Of a stretch of 64,000 bases of DNA, positions 34,098 to 42,454 are shown piece after piece. The position numbers and the translations under genes were made by a program. A model generated the notes under the pieces. That model saw only the letters and a list, made by a program, of their open reading frames with translations. It was not told the DNA's origin and did no database searches. How positions within the stretch are numbered: position 1 is the first letter of the stretch; the number at the start of each line of letters is the position of its first letter. Origin of the DNA: Halobacillus karajensis (GTDB lineage Bacteria > Bacillota > Bacilli > Bacillales > Halobacillaceae); NCBI RefSeq assembly GCF_900108515.1, contig NZ_FNWW01000004.1:1-64000 (forward strand). The letters are read 5' to 3'.

Positions 34098-34119
34098 ATA
34101 CCCATAGATGTATAAGTAT
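34098..34119. promoter_or_regulatory. Candidate CstR operator 2
   Basis: The 22-base dyad has half ATACCCATAGA and its imperfect complement TGTATAAGTAT; all mismatches are C/T or G/A pairs placed symmetrically. It lies 16 bases before the first DsrE gene. A nearly identical sequence recurs at 34631. Confidence 0.65.
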
Positions 34120-34135
34120 GAAAGGGGAGGCGAAC

Positions 34136-34615
34136 ATGTCAGATCAAAAGAAAACAACGATCGTTTTGTTTAGTGGTGATTATGATAAGGCGATGGCGGC
34201 GTATATTATTGCCAATGGAGCTGCAGCCTATGACCATGAAGTAACGATTTTTCATACGTTCTGGGGGTTAAATGCCCTGCGCAAAGATAATAAAGTGTCA
34301 ATGAAGAAAGGGTTTATGAACAAGATGTTTGGGAAGATGATGCCTAGAGGTGCCGATAAAATGGGGCTTTCTAAAATGAATTATTTAGGGATGGGGCAAA
34401 AGATGATCAAAAATGTTATCAAGAAACACAATGCCATGCCTCTACCTCAATTAATAGAAATGGCACAGGAGCAAGATGTGAAATTGATTGGTTGTACGAT
34501 GACTATGGATTTACTTGGCCTTCAAAAAGAGGAGCTCCTTGACGGTATTGAATACGCGGGGGTTGCTGCTTATATTGGAGATGCAGAAGAAGGTAATGTT
34601 AATTTATTTATATAA
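34136..34615 (+). CDS. DsrE/DsrF-like sulfurtransferase-family protein (YrkE-like)
   Basis: ATG 34136 lies behind GGGGAGG. The 159-residue protein has the DsrE fold start TIVLFSGDYDKAMAAYIIANGAAA, a Met/Lys-rich insert (about 60-100) and the conserved Cys in KLIGCTMTMDLLGL (about residue 125). DsrE-like proteins carry persulfide sulfur between partners. It stands behind the second CstR operator, so it should be switched on by polysulfide. A second DsrE protein is at 35599; the two share the LI.C.MTMD motif. Confidence 0.88.
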   Translation: MSDQKKTTIVLFSGDYDKAMAAYIIANGAAAYDHEVTIFHTFWGLNALRKDNKVSMKKGFMNKMFGKMMPRGADKMGLSKMNYLGMGQKMIKNVIKKHNAMPLPQLIEMAQEQDVKLIGCTMTMDLLGLQKEELLDGIEYAGVAAYIGDAEEGNVNLFI

Positions 34616-34630
34616 TTTTTTGGAGTTATT

Positions 34631-34652
34631 ATACCCATACATGTATAAGTAA
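34631..34652. promoter_or_regulatory. Candidate CstR operator 3
   Basis: ATACCCATACATGTATAAGT followed by AA repeats the dyad at 34098 with two changes. It lies 35 bases before the rhodanese gene, so the downstream genes may have a second regulated promoter. Confidence 0.6.
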
Positions 34653-34686
34653 TAGATGGGATATAGAATTAATAGGAGGGAAAGTT

Positions 34687-34986
34687 ATGAAGGAAATTAC
34701 AGCAAAAGAGCTAGAGAAGAAAATAAGAGATGGAGAAAAGGTAAACATTATTGATGTGCGAGAAAATAAAGAGGTAGCACAAGGGAAAATTCCTGATGCC
34801 CAGCATATACCGCTAGGGCAAGTGCAGGATCGATTGGATGAAATCGATAAAGAACAGCATCATTTTATCGTTTGCCGTTCCGGTGGTCGAAGTGGAAAAG
34901 CATGCGGAATATTAAGCAAGCGAGGGTATGATGTAACCAATATAGCTGGCGGTATGCTTGATTGGTCGGGAGAAATAGAGAAATAG
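34687..34986 (+). CDS. Single-domain rhodanese
   Basis: The 99-residue rhodanese domain has IIDVRENKEVAQGKIPDAQHIPLGQ and the active-site loop VCRSGGRSGKA with the sulfur-carrying Cys (about residue 64). A GGAGG precedes ATG 34687. It should take sulfur from thiosulfate or persulfides and pass it to TusA- or DsrE-type partners encoded next to it. Confidence 0.92.
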   Translation: MKEITAKELEKKIRDGEKVNIIDVRENKEVAQGKIPDAQHIPLGQVQDRLDEIDKEQHHFIVCRSGGRSGKACGILSKRGYDVTNIAGGMLDWSGEIEK

Positions 34987-34998
34987 GGAGGTATTCAC

Positions 34999-35571
34999 AT
35001 GAATATTGAAGCAAATGAACGATTAGATGCTAAAGGATTAGCGTGCCCTATGCCGATTGTCAAAACGAAAAAGGCATTAACAAACTTAGAACCAGGGCAA
35101 GTCATTGAAGTTCAAGCAACAGACAAAGGGTCTACTGCCGATATAAAAGCCTGGGCGGAAAGCACAGGACATCAATACCTTGGTACGGTTGAAGAAAGGG
35201 AGGTATTGACACACTATGTGCGTAAGGCAAGTGAATCCGAAAAAAATGGAGAAACAAAACACGAGGATGTTACAGAACTAGAAGATCTTCGAAGTAAAGT
35301 AGATGGAGATGAAGATCTATCGATTTTAGATGTACGTGAACCAGCAGAATTTGCTTTTGGTCATATTCCGGGAGCTATCAATATACCCTTGGGTGAACTT
35401 GAGGAACGTTTTGAGGAATTAAATGAAGATGATGAGCTGCACGTCATTTGCCGTACAGGTAGCCGCAGTGATCTAGCTGCCCAAAAGCTAAGTGGTAAAG
35501 GATATAAACATGTAAGAAATGTTGTTCCGGGTATGGCTGAATGGGAAGGTCCAACTGATAAAACTAATTAA
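34999..35571 (+). CDS. TusA-rhodanese fusion protein (YrkF-like)
   Basis: Residues 5-75 are a TusA domain with the CPMP motif (LDAKGLACPMPIVKTKKAL), residues 95-185 a rhodanese with LDVREPAEFAFGHIPGA and active Cys in VICRTGSRSD. The domain order is that of Bacillus YrkF and staphylococcal CstA (which adds one more domain). It should relay sulfur between the two domains. GGGAGG precedes ATG 34999, and the gene is 12 bases after the rhodanese gene. Confidence 0.92.
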   Translation: MNIEANERLDAKGLACPMPIVKTKKALTNLEPGQVIEVQATDKGSTADIKAWAESTGHQYLGTVEEREVLTHYVRKASESEKNGETKHEDVTELEDLRSKVDGDEDLSILDVREPAEFAFGHIPGAINIPLGELEERFEELNEDDELHVICRTGSRSDLAAQKLSGKGYKHVRNVVPGMAEWEGPTDKTN

Positions 35572-35598
35572 AAAATATATTTGTGGAGGGATAAAAAC

Positions 35599-35997
35599 AT
35601 GGCAAATACGAAAGTCGCAATTATAGCAGCTAATGGAAGTCTCTTTGATGCGTATAAGGTATTTAATGTAGCTACAGCTGCTGCAGCATCCGATGCAGAG
35701 GTAGGAATATTCTTTACGTTTGAAGGGTTAAACCTCATTCATAAAGAAGGGCACAAAAGTTTGCCTCTGCCAGAAGGGAAAGAACACTTCCAAGAAGGGT
35801 TTGAAAAAACAAACGTTCCCTCTATTGAAGAGTTAGTCGGGATCGCTCAAGAAATGAATATTAAATTAATTGCTTGTCAAATGACCATGGATGTTATGAG
35901 TTTAGAAAAAGGTGATTTTGTTGAAGGAATTGAAGTAGGCGGAGCTGCTTCGTTTATTGATTATGCGAAAGACGCTAATATGTCATTAACATTTTAA
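35599..35997 (+). CDS. Second DsrE-like protein
   Basis: ATG 35599 follows GGAGGGA. The 132-residue protein has the DsrE fold with VAIIAANGSLFDAYKVFNVATAAAA at the start, FFTFEGLNLI, and the Cys in LIACQMTMDVMSL (about residue 95). It lacks the Met/Lys-rich insert of the copy at 34136. It is probably a sulfur carrier working with the rhodaneses and TusA. Confidence 0.88.
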   Translation: MANTKVAIIAANGSLFDAYKVFNVATAAAASDAEVGIFFTFEGLNLIHKEGHKSLPLPEGKEHFQEGFEKTNVPSIEELVGIAQEMNIKLIACQMTMDVMSLEKGDFVEGIEVGGAASFIDYAKDANMSLTF

Positions 35998-36015
35998 GTA
36001 AGGGAGGAGAAACAA

Positions 36016-37149
36016 ATGACTGTAAAAACGATCACAACAGGTGAATTAGCAAAGAAAGTTGTCAATCATGAAGAGACATTGATATTAGATGTTCGGAATA
36101 CGGATGAATTTGATGATTGGAAAATTGAAGGCGGTAAAGTCAAGGTTTTTAACGAACCCTACTTTAATTTGCTCGATGGGATTGAATCTGTAGAAAGGGA
36201 CTTGCAAAAAGACCAAGAAGTGATCGTCGTATGTGCGAAAGGCGGGTCTTCCCAAATGGTTGGCGAATTACTTGAGGAAGCTGGCTATTCTGATGTTTAT
36301 TCCCTAGAAGGTGGTATGAAAGCCTGGAGTGAACACTTAGAGCCAACAAAAGTCGCTGATTTAAACGGCGGAGGAAGCCTTTATCAATTTGTCCGTCTTG
36401 GAAAAGGTTGTCTCTCCTATTTCATTGAATCTGATGGAGAAGCTGCGGTTATAGATGCCAATCGAATGACGGAAATCTATGAAACCTTTGCAAAGGAAAA
36501 AGGTGTGAACATTAAGCATCTGATCGATACCCATTTACATGCGGATCATATTTCTGGTGGACGCCAATTAGCGGAAAATGCCAAAGGCACGTATTATCTA
36601 CCACCAAAGGACGCAACAGATGTTACGTTTGACCATACAGCTCTTCAAGAAGGCAGAGATATAGTTGTAGGGAATACGAGGGTAAAAGTACAACCGATTT
36701 ATTCACCGGGTCACACACTTGGAAGTACGTCCCTCATCATTGATGACCAATACCTTCTTACAGGAGATATCCTGTTCATTGAGTCCATTGGTCGTCCTGA
36801 TCTAGCAGGAAAGGCAGAAGATTGGGTTGGAGATCTGCGTGAAACATTATATAAACGATACAAAGAACTCTCTAATGATTTGGTAGTGCTCCCTGCTCAC
36901 TATTCCTTTGCCAAAGAACTTGGCAAAGGTGGTAAAGTGTCTGCCCGATTGGGAGATCTTTATCAGAAAAATTCGGGTCTTCAAGTCGATGATGAAGGTG
37001 AGTTCAGGAAAATGGTGACGGATAACCTTCCGCCACAGCCAAATGCGTATGACAAGATTCGCCATACCAACATGGGGAAAGTAAATCCGGATGAAGAAGA
37101 ACGTAGGGAAATGGAAATTGGACCCAACCGTTGTGCGGTTCACGGGTAA
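36016..37149 (+). CDS. Rhodanese-persulfide dioxygenase (metallo-beta-lactamase fold, YrkH/CstB-like)
   Basis: The 377-residue protein begins with a rhodanese-like domain (1-110; [23 protein letters not shown]) and continues with an ETHE1-type metallo-beta-lactamase domain (120-350): [36 protein letters not shown] and LPAHYSF supply the iron-binding His/Asp set. It should oxidise low-molecular-weight persulfides to sulfite or thiosulfate. The order is inverted relative to S. aureus CstB, where the dioxygenase comes first. The tail ends NRCAVHG with a late Cys. The active site looks intact. Confidence 0.9.
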   Translation: MTVKTITTGELAKKVVNHEETLILDVRNTDEFDDWKIEGGKVKVFNEPYFNLLDGIESVERDLQKDQEVIVVCAKGGSSQMVGELLEEAGYSDVYSLEGGMKAWSEHLEPTKVADLNGGGSLYQFVRLGKGCLSYFIESDGEAAVIDANRMTEIYETFAKEKGVNIKHLIDTHLHADHISGGRQLAENAKGTYYLPPKDATDVTFDHTALQEGRDIVVGNTRVKVQPIYSPGHTLGSTSLIIDDQYLLTGDILFIESIGRPDLAGKAEDWVGDLRETLYKRYKELSNDLVVLPAHYSFAKELGKGGKVSARLGDLYQKNSGLQVDDEGEFRKMVTDNLPPQPNAYDKIRHTNMGKVNPDEEERREMEIGPNRCAVHG

Positions 37150-37168
37150 TTAAAAGGAGGAGAAAATC

Positions 37169-37396
37169 ATGGAAGCAGTAAAAACATTAGATGCAACAGG
37201 CTTGGCTTGCCCAATGCCAATCGTCAAAATAAAAAAAGCTATTCAGGAATTAAGCTCAGGGGACGTATTAGAAATTCATGCAACGGATCAAGGAGCTAAA
37301 AGTGATCTAGCGGCATGGGCAAAATCAGGTGGCCATGAATTATTAAAAGATACAGAGGAAGATGGCGTACTGAAATTTTGGATTCAAAAAGGCTAA
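37169..37396 (+). CDS. TusA-like sulfur carrier
   Basis: The 75-residue single-domain protein has the CPMP motif in LDATGLACPMPIVKIKKAI; the Cys carries the persulfide. It is close in sequence to the TusA part of the fusion at 34999. GGAGGAG precedes ATG 37169. A terminator follows at 37409-37437. Confidence 0.92.
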   Translation: MEAVKTLDATGLACPMPIVKIKKAIQELSSGDVLEIHATDQGAKSDLAAWAKSGGHELLKDTEEDGVLKFWIQKG

Positions 37397-37408
37397 GAGT
37401 GAAACAAA

Positions 37409-37437
37409 AAGGGGAGGACCGTGTTCTCCCTTTTTAC
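37409..37437 (+). terminator. Terminator between tusA and the TauE gene
   Basis: AAAGGGGAG pairs with TCTCCCTTT around a GACCGTGT loop and is followed by a T run. It may reduce expression of the permease gene. Confidence 0.65.
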
Positions 37438-37451
37438 TAAGGGGGAAGAGG

Positions 37452-38231
37452 ATGGAACTAACGTTTATTTTAACGATATTTCTCATTGGCTTTACAGGAT
37501 CCTTATTGTCCGGCATGCTGGGCATCGGTGGTGCCATTATCAATTACCCCATGTTACTCTATATTCCGATCTTGTTTGGATTTGAGGGATTAAGCGCTTA
37601 CGAAGTATCCGGTGTTGTGGCTGTGCAAGTGTTTTTTGCGACATTATCTGGTGTTTGGGTCTACCGAAAAGGCGGATATTTAAACAGGAGTTTAATTGTA
37701 ACCATGGGGATCAGCATATTAATTGGAAGTTTGATCGGGGGATTTGGATCACGACTCTTAACAGAGGAAGGTATCAACCTGGTATATGGGCTATTGGCGA
37801 TCCTCGCTAGTGTGATGATGTTCGTCCCCAAAAAAGGCACAGATAAAGCCAATCATGAAGAGCTTCATTATAACAAGTTCGTCGCGGCTGTTTTAACCTT
37901 TGCTGTTGGAATTGGGGCAGGCATTGTCGGTGCAGGAGGGGCTTTTCTCCTTGTTCCTATCATGTTAGTCCTATTAAAAATCCCAACCAGAATAACCATT
38001 GCGACTTCATTAGCTGTAACGTTTATTTCATCTATTGGTGCCACAACAGGGAAAATAGCGACAGGGCAAGTTCCGTTCCTTCCAGCCCTTGTTATGGTGG
38101 CAGCTAGTTTAATTGCCTCACCGTTAGGAGCAACTTTAGGTAAAAAAATCAATAGCAAGTATTTGCAAGGTATATTGGCATTATTAATTTTTGCTACAAC
38201 CATTAAAATCTGGTTCGATATCTTGTATTAA
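37452..38231 (+). CDS. TauE/SafE family sulfite/sulfonate permease (YrkJ-like)
   Basis: The 259-residue integral membrane protein has about eight spans and the family's two similar halves: LLSGMLGIGGAIINYPML near the start and GIVGAGGAFLLVPIMLVLL at about residue 155. It probably exports sulfite or thiosulfate made by the dioxygenase. AGAGG lies before ATG 37452. It ends the persulfide operon. Confidence 0.88.
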   Translation: MELTFILTIFLIGFTGSLLSGMLGIGGAIINYPMLLYIPILFGFEGLSAYEVSGVVAVQVFFATLSGVWVYRKGGYLNRSLIVTMGISILIGSLIGGFGSRLLTEEGINLVYGLLAILASVMMFVPKKGTDKANHEELHYNKFVAAVLTFAVGIGAGIVGAGGAFLLVPIMLVLLKIPTRITIATSLAVTFISSIGATTGKIATGQVPFLPALVMVAASLIASPLGATLGKKINSKYLQGILALLIFATTIKIWFDILY

Positions 38232-38398
38232 TCTTGAACGGTCTCAATATAGGATTCAAGGGCAGGGTGATATTCTTTTTCGTAATGCCCCTTAGGACAG
38301 GATTTAACCACCTGGCTAGAGAGTAAACTTGTTCGATTTACTGTTAAATGTTCTTTGCATTGAGGGCATTTGTCTTTAAATAGATTCTTTATCGTCAT
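38228..38398 (-). CDS. Small zinc-ribbon protein (56 aa)
   Basis: A minus-strand frame from ATG 38398 to TAA 38228-38230 encodes 56 residues with CPQC near the start (residues 11-14) and a second pair in SCPKGHYEKEYH, so Cys3-His zinc ligands are plausible. A GAGGGGGG stretch lies upstream on the minus strand. It overlaps the permease gene by four bases at the 3' ends. No function is known to me. Too short for most gene finders but with clear coding features. Confidence 0.6.
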   Translation of the reverse strand: MTIKNLFKDKCPQCKEHLTVNRTSLLSSQVVKSCPKGHYEKEYHPALESYIETVQD

Positions 38399-38506
38399 GT
38401 ATTTTTAACCCCCCTCAAAAGAAATGTGAAAAAGCTCATCTGCTTACTTGGTATTATAACAGGAAATTAAACATGATAAAAACGTTAGATTGGAGAAGTG
38501 AGAAGC

Positions 38507-39070
38507 ATGGGAGGACATCGATTTAATCCTGAAAAAGCTGATAAATTGTTAAGTGAAGACAGACAACAACAATTACCCTATAAACAGTTCATGAACATGC
38601 TGGAGTTAAAAGAACGTGACGTTGTAGCCGATTTAGGTGCTGGAAATGGTTATTTCACTATACCTATGGCCGAGCATACAAAAGAATCTGTCTTTGCCTT
38701 GGATATTGAGCCTACAATGATTGAGATGTTAAAGAATCGGGCAACAGAAGCCCAGGTTAACAATATTGAGTATCTCGTTAGTGATTTAGAACATATCCCA
38801 ATTGCCTCACAAACGATTGATAAAGTGATGGTCTCCCTAGTTATTCATGAAGTTCCGAGTATTGAGAATGCCTTAATTGAAATTAGGCGAATTTTAAAAC
38901 CGGGTGGACTCGTTTTGTTTATCGAGTGGGAAGCAATTGAAGCAGACGATGGTCCACCAATCCATGAAAAAATTCCTTCAGAGGAATTGTCTGAGGCCTT
39001 ACAAACTCAGGGCTTCGACACAACAATCTTTCAACTTTATTCAAGTCATTATGCCATTAAGGCAAAATGA
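38507..39070 (+). CDS. Class I SAM-dependent methyltransferase
   Basis: The 187-residue protein has motif I VVADLGAGNGYFTIPMA (about residue 35-50), the acidic end of strand 2 in FALDIEPTM, and a later RRILKPGGLVLFIEW. The acceptor is unknown. ATG 38507 follows GGAGAAGTGAGA. It lies next to the sulfur operon and a DUF302 gene, a grouping common in Bacillaceae but without a known meaning. Confidence 0.85.
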   Translation: MGGHRFNPEKADKLLSEDRQQQLPYKQFMNMLELKERDVVADLGAGNGYFTIPMAEHTKESVFALDIEPTMIEMLKNRATEAQVNNIEYLVSDLEHIPIASQTIDKVMVSLVIHEVPSIENALIEIRRILKPGGLVLFIEWEAIEADDGPPIHEKIPSEELSEALQTQGFDTTIFQLYSSHYAIKAK

Positions 39071-39128
39071 GTTTAAGAGGTTAGGGTAAAGGGGACCTTA
39101 TACAAAGTATTAGAAAGGGGACAGTACA

Positions 39129-39518
39129 GTGTTTCATTATACAGTGGAAGCCAATCAAACAGTTGATGAATCAGTAAAGGTATTGGAAGAGGTACTTAGA
39201 GAGGAAAAGTTTGGCGTTCTTTGGGATTTCGATATCAAAGATACTTTGAAGAAAAAGGGATTCGAATACGATCAGAACTATAGAGTCCTTGAAGTTTGTA
39301 ATCCAGAGGCGGCAAAAGAAGTTTTAACACAAAACTTTATGGTCGGTTACTTTCTTCCTTGTAAGATTGTTGTGTATGAAGAGCAAGGAAAAACAAAAAT
39401 TGGGATGCCTAAGCCAACAACACTCATTGAGCTAACGGGGGATGAATCATTAAAAGCATTTGCAGAAGATATTGAGTCTAAGCTTGTTGCATGTATGGAC
39501 AAAGCCGCCAATAATTAA
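39129..39518 (+). CDS. DUF302 family protein
   Basis: The 129-residue protein fits DUF302: an early HYTVEANQTVDESVKVLEEVL helix, LWDFDIKDTLKKKG, LEVCNPEAA and the FLPCKIVVYEEQGKTKIGM core. The family is of unknown function and often sits near sulfur and redox genes. The start is GTG 39129 behind AAAGGGGACA. A hairpin follows at 39556-39602. Confidence 0.88.
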   Translation: MFHYTVEANQTVDESVKVLEEVLREEKFGVLWDFDIKDTLKKKGFEYDQNYRVLEVCNPEAAKEVLTQNFMVGYFLPCKIVVYEEQGKTKIGMPKPTTLIELTGDESLKAFAEDIESKLVACMDKAANN

Positions 39519-39555
39519 TATCACTGCGTTAGAAGATAAATGGATAATGTTTGAA

Positions 39556-39602
39556 TTAGAGCCTCATTTCACGGTTTATAATCGCGAAAATGGGGCTTTT
39601 TT
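39556..39602 (+). terminator. Terminator after the DUF302 gene
   Basis: AGCCTCATTT pairs imperfectly with AAAATGGGGCT over a longer loop and is followed by seven T. Confidence 0.6.
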
Positions 39603-39721
39603 TGCGCGCGGGTTATACCTCAATCATTATTACTTTTTTTAAATACACTTATTTTCATGAAACTTTCACATTCCAGTTTTATGATATACATAATTTGATT
39701 TATAAAGGAGGGAGTTCAACA

Positions 39722-40378
39722 GTGCCAACAGCTTGGGTGATAGGTCCTCTGATTATTAAAAGCTCCTTCATAGTACTTTTGGGGAGCTTTATACTAGGCT
39801 TTTTCTTTTTTCGAATCATTGGTCCCTTTTCAAAGTTAGAAACAAAGCAACGATTAAATGAACTAATTTCCCTGCTTATTGTATTTGTCATTTCACTTTG
39901 GATTGGAAAGATCATAATCAACTTTTCTACATTCTTAAGTGATCCACGTGCGATACTAGCCTATCCAAGTAATTCAGAGGCCTTTTATATTGCGCTATTA
40001 TTCACTTTAATATATACCGAGTACAAATTAATTGATCACTATCAGGAGTTTCTAGTTCTACTCCTATCATTTATGTACGTTTTCCTATCTGCTTCCTTTG
40101 TTAATGAATTTATTCACATCACCTGGGGGTATGGTGTAGAGGATTGGGGCTACCTAATGTTATTGGTTACCCTCTTGATTGTCCTGATCCTGCTTCAGGG
40201 CAAGATAACAATTGCACAACTGACGTCTGTCAGTATTTGGGGATGGAGTCTGGGGCAGTGGTTCCTATCCGTTTTTTATCAGACAAGTGTTTTTCAATTT
40301 GACTTAGACCAGTGGTTTTATAGCGTTCCTTTTATTAGTAGTATAATACTATTTTTTTATAGAAAGAAGGTTACATAA
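39722..40378 (+). CDS. Integral membrane protein of unknown function
   Basis: GTG 39722 stands 9 bases after AAAGGAGGG and gives 218 residues. At least six hydrophobic spans are visible (for example SFIVLLGSFILGFFFF and LMLLVTLLIVLILL). No known family motif was recognised. It ends one base before the ccdA ATG, so it is translated with the CcdA and TlpA genes and may belong to the same thiol-redox or cytochrome maturation function. Confidence 0.75.
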   Translation: MPTAWVIGPLIIKSSFIVLLGSFILGFFFFRIIGPFSKLETKQRLNELISLLIVFVISLWIGKIIINFSTFLSDPRAILAYPSNSEAFYIALLFTLIYTEYKLIDHYQEFLVLLLSFMYVFLSASFVNEFIHITWGYGVEDWGYLMLLVTLLIVLILLQGKITIAQLTSVSIWGWSLGQWFLSVFYQTSVFQFDLDQWFYSVPFISSIILFFYRKKVT

Positions 40379-41122
40379 ATGGATGCTGCAGCTGATATTA
40401 CGATATGGCTTGCCTTAGGTGCGGGTATTCTGTCTTTCCTCTCCCCGTGTACTTTGCCTATTTTCCCAGCGTACCTATCTTACATTACGGGGATGAGTGT
40501 GAAGGAAATTCAGCATCAAAATGAATGGAAGATACGCAGCAAATTGTTGTTGCATGCTGTTTTCTTCTTGCTTGGTGTTTCGATGATTTTTATTAGCCTG
40601 GGTGTAGGTGTCTCCTTTTTGGGACAATGGATCCAAGGACTGTTATCAGGTGAATCTGGATTATTCCTCCAACGGATTGCTGGTCTTTTTATTATCATTA
40701 TGGGACTTTTCGTTGCAGGGTGGCTCCAAGTGACATCGTTTATGAAGGAAAAACGTTACCACTTTTCTAAAAAGCCAGTTGGGTATTTAGGGACTATCTT
40801 CGTTGGAATGGGTTTTGCAGCAGGGTGGACACCTTGTATTGGTCCGATCTTTGCATCAATTTTAGTTGTAGCTGCCAGTAACCCAACACAAGGAGCCTTG
40901 TACACAATCATGTATGTCATCGGTTTTTCGATTCCGTTTTTGATACTAACCTTTTTCCTTGGATCCACAAAATGGATTGTACGGTATAGCCAAAAAATTA
41001 TGAAAGTAGGGGGAGCCGTTATGATTGTTATGGGTGTACTTCTATTTACAGGGCAAATGGCACGCTTATCTAACCTTTTATTGCGGCTGGTACAAGATAG
41101 TTGGTTCTCTAACTTAGGATAA
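40379..41122 (+). CDS. ccdA: CcdA-type thiol-disulfide transmembrane protein
   Basis: The 247-residue protein has the CcdA/DsbD-beta core: SFLSPCTLPIFPAYLSYI with the first redox Cys in span 1, and AAGWTPCIGPIFASIL with the second in span 4. It passes electrons from cytoplasmic thioredoxin to outer-face partners. The TlpA gene follows 16 bases downstream and is the likely partner. Confidence 0.93.
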   Translation: MDAAADITIWLALGAGILSFLSPCTLPIFPAYLSYITGMSVKEIQHQNEWKIRSKLLLHAVFFLLGVSMIFISLGVGVSFLGQWIQGLLSGESGLFLQRIAGLFIIIMGLFVAGWLQVTSFMKEKRYHFSKKPVGYLGTIFVGMGFAAGWTPCIGPIFASILVVAASNPTQGALYTIMYVIGFSIPFLILTFFLGSTKWIVRYSQKIMKVGGAVMIVMGVLLFTGQMARLSNLLLRLVQDSWFSNLG

Positions 41123-41138
41123 AAGGAGGGATTTACAC

Positions 41139-41735
41139 ATGAAAAAGACGTTAATTATCACTGTTATGATTGGAATGTTTGGATGGGCAGTGTATGATCT
41201 TGCTTTTCAAGCGGATTCTATATCAAATCCAAATACAAATGAAGAAATGGAACAAGAGGTACCTGACTTTTCTAATGATAAGGTGAACAACACTTCCGGT
41301 ACAGAAGCTTCCGTTGGCCTAAACATAGGTGATATCGCTCCCGACTTCAAGCTTCAGACGTTAAAAGGTGAGAACGTAAAATTATCAGATTACCGCGGAA
41401 AACGAGTAATGGTGAATTTTTGGGCTACTTGGTGCCCTCCATGTCGAGCTGAAATGCCGGATATGGAAAAATTCTATCAAAATAAGGACGTGGTAATTTT
41501 AGCTGTTAATTTGACTCAGACAGAGGGCAATTTGCAGGAGGTGAAAGACTTTGTGAATGAGTATAGGTTATCGTTTCCTGTATTATTAGATAATGAAAGC
41601 AAAGTGGCTATGAATTATGAAATACGCCCGATCCCAACTTCTTTTATGATTGATTCAAATGGAATCATTCAACACAAAGCCCTGGGTGCGTTAAATTACG
41701 AACGTATGGTTCAAGAGTTCAAAAAGATGAAATGA
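41139..41735 (+). CDS. Membrane-anchored TlpA/ResA thiol-disulfide oxidoreductase
   Basis: The 198-residue protein has a signal anchor (residues 1-20), an acidic linker to about 60, and a thioredoxin domain with the WATWCPPCRAEMP active site (about residue 90-102) and the cis-Pro in PIPTSFMID. It works outside the membrane and should receive electrons from CcdA. AAAGGAGGG precedes ATG 41139. Confidence 0.93.
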   Translation: MKKTLIITVMIGMFGWAVYDLAFQADSISNPNTNEEMEQEVPDFSNDKVNNTSGTEASVGLNIGDIAPDFKLQTLKGENVKLSDYRGKRVMVNFWATWCPPCRAEMPDMEKFYQNKDVVILAVNLTQTEGNLQEVKDFVNEYRLSFPVLLDNESKVAMNYEIRPIPTSFMIDSNGIIQHKALGALNYERMVQEFKKMK

Positions 41736-41773
41736 TCCTCTCTTGTTAAGTACAATAAGGTGGAGGTGATCCC

Positions 41774-42454
41774 ATGAAACAAACCATATTAGTTGTAGAA
41801 GATGATCCATTAATCCGTGAACTTGTTAGTATTTACTTAAAAAAAGCCGATTATGAGGTAATAGAGGCTTCTGATGGGGAAGAAGCAAAGAAGGTCTTTT
41901 TAACTTACCATCCATGTTTAATAATTCTCGATTTAATGCTGCCTAAACTGAGTGGGGAAGCATTGTGTAAATGGGTTCGGGAACAGGAACAAAATGAAGT
42001 GTCGATTATCATGGTCTCTGCTAAAACACGTACAAATGATAAAATTAATGGATTAAAATTAGGTGCGGATGATTATTTAACAAAGCCGTTTGATCCAGAA
42101 GAACTTGTCGCACACGTTGAAGCAGTTCTGCGGAGAACGGGACAGTTTTGCCAAAAGATTGTCTATGAAGGCCTATGCATAAAGCCGCGAAAAGGAGAAG
42201 CTCTACTTTACGATAAGCCACTTAGTTTGACCAAACATGAATTCAATCTTCTTTATCATTTTATGGAAAATCCAAATGTGGTTCTTTCGAGAGAAGCATT
42301 AATTCATCAACTATACCCCTTAGCTGATAAAACGATTTTGGATCGTACCATTGATGCACACATTAAAAAGCTTCGGGTAAAAATCGAGGATAATCCTGCA
42401 TTACCAAAACGTATTTGTACTGTTCGAGGAATGGGGTATAAGTTTGTTCAATAA
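41774..42454 (+). CDS. OmpR/PhoB family response regulator
   Basis: The 226-residue protein has a receiver domain with acidic pocket EDD, phospho-Asp in LIILDLMLPKLSG and Lys in YLTKPFDPEEL, then a winged-helix DNA-binding domain (TKHEFNLLYHF, RTIDAHIKKLRVKI, RGMGYKF). GGAGGTGATC precedes ATG 41774. The histidine kinase gene overlaps its end by 11 bases. Confidence 0.95.
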   Translation: MKQTILVVEDDPLIRELVSIYLKKADYEVIEASDGEEAKKVFLTYHPCLIILDLMLPKLSGEALCKWVREQEQNEVSIIMVSAKTRTNDKINGLKLGADDYLTKPFDPEELVAHVEAVLRRTGQFCQKIVYEGLCIKPRKGEALLYDKPLSLTKHEFNLLYHFMENPNVVLSREALIHQLYPLADKTILDRTIDAHIKKLRVKIEDNPALPKRICTVRGMGYKFVQ

